From Oligosphaeraceae bacterium (GTDB lineage Bacteria; Verrucomicrobiota; Lentisphaeria; Oligosphaerales; Oligosphaeraceae), in NCBI GenBank assembly GCA_012515455.1, contig JAAYYJ010000161.1, positions 1-15,171 on the forward strand: DNA of 15,171 bases. The letters are read 5' to 3'. Shown here one piece after another: positions 12,936 through 15,171 of the stretch (position 1 is the stretch's first letter; every line of letters starts with the position of its first letter). The position numbers were made by a program, and so were the translations under genes. The notes under the pieces were generated by a model, which was not told where the DNA came from, did no database searches, and was given only the letters and a program-made list of their open reading frames with translations.

Positions 12936-12990
12936 TAGCTGCGGCTCTGGTGCCTCAATAGCCGCCTATCCAGGACCAGATATATTTGTG

Positions 12991-13036
12991 CTGCCCGCCG
13001 GGGATGTCCGAACACCTCCGGCGGGCAGGATTATTT
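12991..13036. terminator. Bidirectional terminator between convergent genes
   Basis: CTGCCCGCCGG (12991-13001) and CCGGCGGGCAG (13018-13028) form a perfect 11-bp stem. Pairing continues inward through G-T and G-C pairs and, after one A-C mismatch, TGT/ACA (13005-13007 with 13012-13014), leaving a 4-base loop. TTATTTT follows on the + side (13031-13037), overlapping the first base of the minus-strand stop codon. It lies between the stop codons of the epimerase and glycosidase genes and probably ends both transcripts. Confidence 0.75.
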
Positions 13037-15171
13037 TCAGAGCACCCGCACCGCGAGCGGGAATCCCAGCGGATGCTGATACGGCAAGCCGCGGGTGAAT
13101 CCCAGCGGTGCAGCGCTGCAGGGCTCACCCACGCGTTCCGGCCCTTCATAACCCGAGGCCCAGATTTCCAGCTGCTCCGGCTTGACTGCCGCACCTGCGC
13201 ACTCAAAATTGAAAAACGCCTCACCGCCTTGCGGAATGCTGGCAACGAAGAACCGCTCCCGGCGTTTGGGGAAACCATCGGGATTCTTGGCTTCGCCATG
13301 GCCGGGACGGTTGTAGGGCACCTCGGTCAGCGGTATGCGGTAGCAGCAGAAGTTCCAGCCGTCGTAGCGTGAGCTCGCCAACCAGAACTGCAGCTTGTCC
13401 ATATCCGGATGGCTGACCTTGATCTGCAGCTCAAAATTCCGCATCCGGTAGGGGACCAGCAGCTTGAATTTCAGCTGCAGCCGTCCCTCGACCGTCTGGT
13501 GGCTGGGAGCGCCGCATTCCAGCTTCGGTATTTGATATACTGGCGGCACTTGCGGGCAAGCGGACGCAGGGCGGTAGCAGCGGAAGCCCTTGCCCTCGGC
13601 CCGGACCTGGAATGGCTGTGCGCCCGGCAGAGTCAGTTTCCTGCTGCTGATAATCATCACTTTCACCTCCCCGGGCAGGAAAGTCAGCTCCCCGGGGTTG
13701 GGCAGCAGACGGTAATCGGGATAAAATTGGGCCACGCTTTTTACTGTCTGGCCGCTGATCGCCGCCGGGTCAAAGCGCAGCGTCTGGGGCAGAGGCAGCG
13801 GATTGCGCAGCAGGCACCAGCTGTCTTTCTGACCCGGTTGCAGGAAACCATAGATTTCCCCCTTGCCGGGATGGCCGAGAACCATCCGCCCATGCTCGAC
13901 GATAATATGCTCCGCATAATTGCGGGCGAAAGCCATGATTTCCCGCAACGACTCAGCCTGCCAGTCCTCAAGAGCTTCGGGCTGCAGTTTGTAGGGGAAA
14001 TAAGAACTGCCCCGCAGCACAGACAGCCAGAGAGTGTTGACCCATGAGCCGCGCTCTTCCGCAAAAGGATTGCGGCGGGCATGCGGCAGCTCGTGGTTAT
14101 CAAAGCAATCCAGCGGCACTGCGCTGCGGTCACGCTGCAGCGAGTTGTAGTACATGATATCACGGTGGGTGGCTGCGCTGTCGCGCTGAGTCCGGGAGGG
14201 CAGCATGGCGAATTCCGAATCACCGGAATCAGAAAGGAAGATATGGTTGGCGTGCTGCAGCCACCAGGGCGAAGGCCACCAGCCATTGCGCGTGATGACC
14301 GCGGGATTGACCGCGCGCAGCGCCGCTGCAATCCGGCACATCGCGTCAATGCTGCCCTGGCGCACATGATTGCGAGTCGGATATTTGGCCTGAAATTCCG
14401 GGCTGGTGGCGCATTCGTTATCCCAGTCTATCTTGAAGTGCACCGTCTGGTAATCCGGTCCGGCCAGCTCACAGAAGCGTTTCTGCAGGAGCGCCTCCAG
14501 CTTCCGGTCCAGCATCACTGCATAATTATCTCCGCAATAGGCTGAGCTTTCGCCCTTGCCGATGGCAATGCCTTTCCGGCGCAGGAATTCCGGTGCCATT
14601 CCCATCGGGCCATTATGCGAGACCCAGAGGCTTAAATCGATGCCCTGCGCCCGAAAAGTCCGGCCCAGTTCGCGCAAGGCTTTTTCACCGCCGAAGGCTT
14701 TTTTGGCCTGGAAGACCGTCTGGCGGTCCTGCCAGCCGGCATCAAGGGTGATCACATCCGGATGCAGGCCCAGCTGGGTAAAGACCCGCAGCAGGCTCAG
14801 ATAATTATCCTTGCGGATATCGTATTCGTAATTGCCCAGATAGGGGTCCGACCAGAACGAGCAGAAAGAGAACAGCGGCTTCTGCCGGCGGGGGAGGCGG
14901 ATGCTGGCGACGTACTTGGCGAACACCTCTTCCGGTGCCGCAGCCAGCCCCAGCACTTCGGCGACGCCCGGCAGGCGGCCATTCTCCCAGACCGGGAAAT
15001 GCCGCAGCTGGTAGCTCACCGTCTTGCGGCCGCTCCTGGTAATCTGGTTGAAAGCGGCGGGATGCTCCAGCCCGCAGAAGAACTTCCCTCCGATCAGCGG
15101 ATATCCGCAACCCGGCATCAGACCGCCTCCCTCCTCTTCCGCTCCGGGCCGTTTTTTCTGCTCAAACGTAG
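13037..15171 (-). CDS. Clan GH-D (GH36/alpha-galactosidase-like) glycosidase, 5'-partial
   Basis: At least 693 residues are visible from an in-frame ATG at 15116-15118. The frame stays open to the window edge, and the sequence there (GYPLIGGKFFCGLEHPAAFN) looks like the end of an N-terminal domain, so the true start is probably outside. Numbering from that ATG, TLDAGW (124-129) and the KIDWDNE segment (229-235) fit a clan GH-D TIM barrel, with D231 the likely nucleophile. SDSGDSEF (296-303) is where the acid/base Asp would be (D297 or D300). A further 200 or so C-terminal residues, beta-rich with LQFWLASSRYDGWNF, form an added domain I do not recognise. It probably hydrolyses alpha-galactosides or similar sugars, but family-level assignment (GH36 or a relative) is not certain. 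It is convergent with the upstream sugar genes. No signal peptide can be judged. Confidence 0.65.
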   Translation of the reverse strand, partial: TFEQKKRPGAEEEGGGLMPGCGYPLIGGKFFCGLEHPAAFNQITRSGRKTVSYQLRHFPVWENGRLPGVAEVLGLAAAPEEVFAKYVASIRLPRRQKPLFSFCSFWSDPYLGNYEYDIRKDNYLSLLRVFTQLGLHPDVITLDAGWQDRQTVFQAKKAFGGEKALRELGRTFRAQGIDLSLWVSHNGPMGMAPEFLRRKGIAIGKGESSAYCGDNYAVMLDRKLEALLQKRFCELAGPDYQTVHFKIDWDNECATSPEFQAKYPTRNHVRQGSIDAMCRIAAALRAVNPAVITRNGWWPSPWWLQHANHIFLSDSGDSEFAMLPSRTQRDSAATHRDIMYYNSLQRDRSAVPLDCFDNHELPHARRNPFAEERGSWVNTLWLSVLRGSSYFPYKLQPEALEDWQAESLREIMAFARNYAEHIIVEHGRMVLGHPGKGEIYGFLQPGQKDSWCLLRNPLPLPQTLRFDPAAISGQTVKSVAQFYPDYRLLPNPGELTFLPGEVKVMIISSRKLTLPGAQPFQVRAEGKGFRCYRPASACPQVPPVYQIPKLECGAPSHQTVEGRLQLKFKLLVPYRMRNFELQIKVSHPDMDKLQFWLASSRYDGWNFCCYRIPLTEVPYNRPGHGEAKNPDGFPKRRERFFVASIPQGGEAFFNFECAGAAVKPEQLEIWASGYEGPERVGEPCSAAPLGFTRGLPYQHPLGFPLAVRVL

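Noticed and set aside
13409..14047. A 212-codon plus-strand open frame inside the glycosidase gene
   Set aside because: It is antisense to a protein with TIM-barrel active-site motifs, and its translation has no family features.
1..15171. Search for CRISPR arrays, insertion sequences, tRNA genes and attachment sites
   Set aside because: No regularly spaced repeats, transposase or integrase genes, or cloverleaf-like sequences were recognised by reading; a weak tRNA or short remnant could still be missed.

Overview
The window reads as a piece of chromosome from a GC-rich, diderm (Gram-negative) bacterium with a large carbohydrate-degrading repertoire. LpxA implies lipid A and so an outer membrane. 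The exported prenyltransferase-repeat protein, the PL26-like lyase, the Abhydrolase_7-like esterase and the clan GH-D glycosidase together are typical of the PVC superphylum (Lentisphaerota, Kiritimatiellota, Verrucomicrobiota, Planctomycetota). I lean towards Lentisphaerota-like, but this is inference from gene content only. No mobile element, CRISPR array, tRNA or rRNA gene was seen, and no gene-free stretch exceeds about 220 bases.

Layout. (1) 1-3614 is housekeeping on the + strand: rplU (ribosomal protein L21, without rpmA after it), a 220-base spacer with two tandem intrinsic terminators and a third hairpin, then tyrS, lpxA and a NIF3-family gene. (2) 3615-9134 looks like one transcription unit for an exported polysaccharide-processing cassette. 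A near-perfect sigma-54 (RpoN) promoter at 3694-3710, with a 10-bp inverted repeat about 75 bases upstream of the expected start of transcription, precedes an exported prenyltransferase/squalene-cyclase-fold protein with an RGG/GPG-rich insert, a large exported PL26-like (exo-rhamnogalacturonan lyase-like, YetA/PcRGLX) protein with a duplicated C-terminal motif, and an alpha/beta-hydrolase esterase without a signal peptide. (3) 9135-12935 holds a UDP-glucuronate decarboxylase, a TIM-barrel sugar phosphate isomerase/epimerase family protein, proC, and a second extended-SDR nucleotide-sugar epimerase/dehydratase. (4) A long inverted repeat at 12991-13036 separates this from a convergent minus-strand clan GH-D (GH36-like) glycosidase whose 5' end lies beyond the window.

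How the genes may work together. The sigma-54-controlled cassette is the most distinctive part. The lyase would cut a rhamnogalacturonan-like polymer outside the cytoplasm, the esterase would remove ester groups from imported products, and the prenyltransferase-fold protein has no assignable activity. The two SDR enzymes make or remodel nucleotide sugars (UDP-xylose and an unknown one) for surface glycans. The GH36-like enzyme would add alpha-galactoside or similar hydrolysis. The link between these functions is inference from adjacency and family membership.
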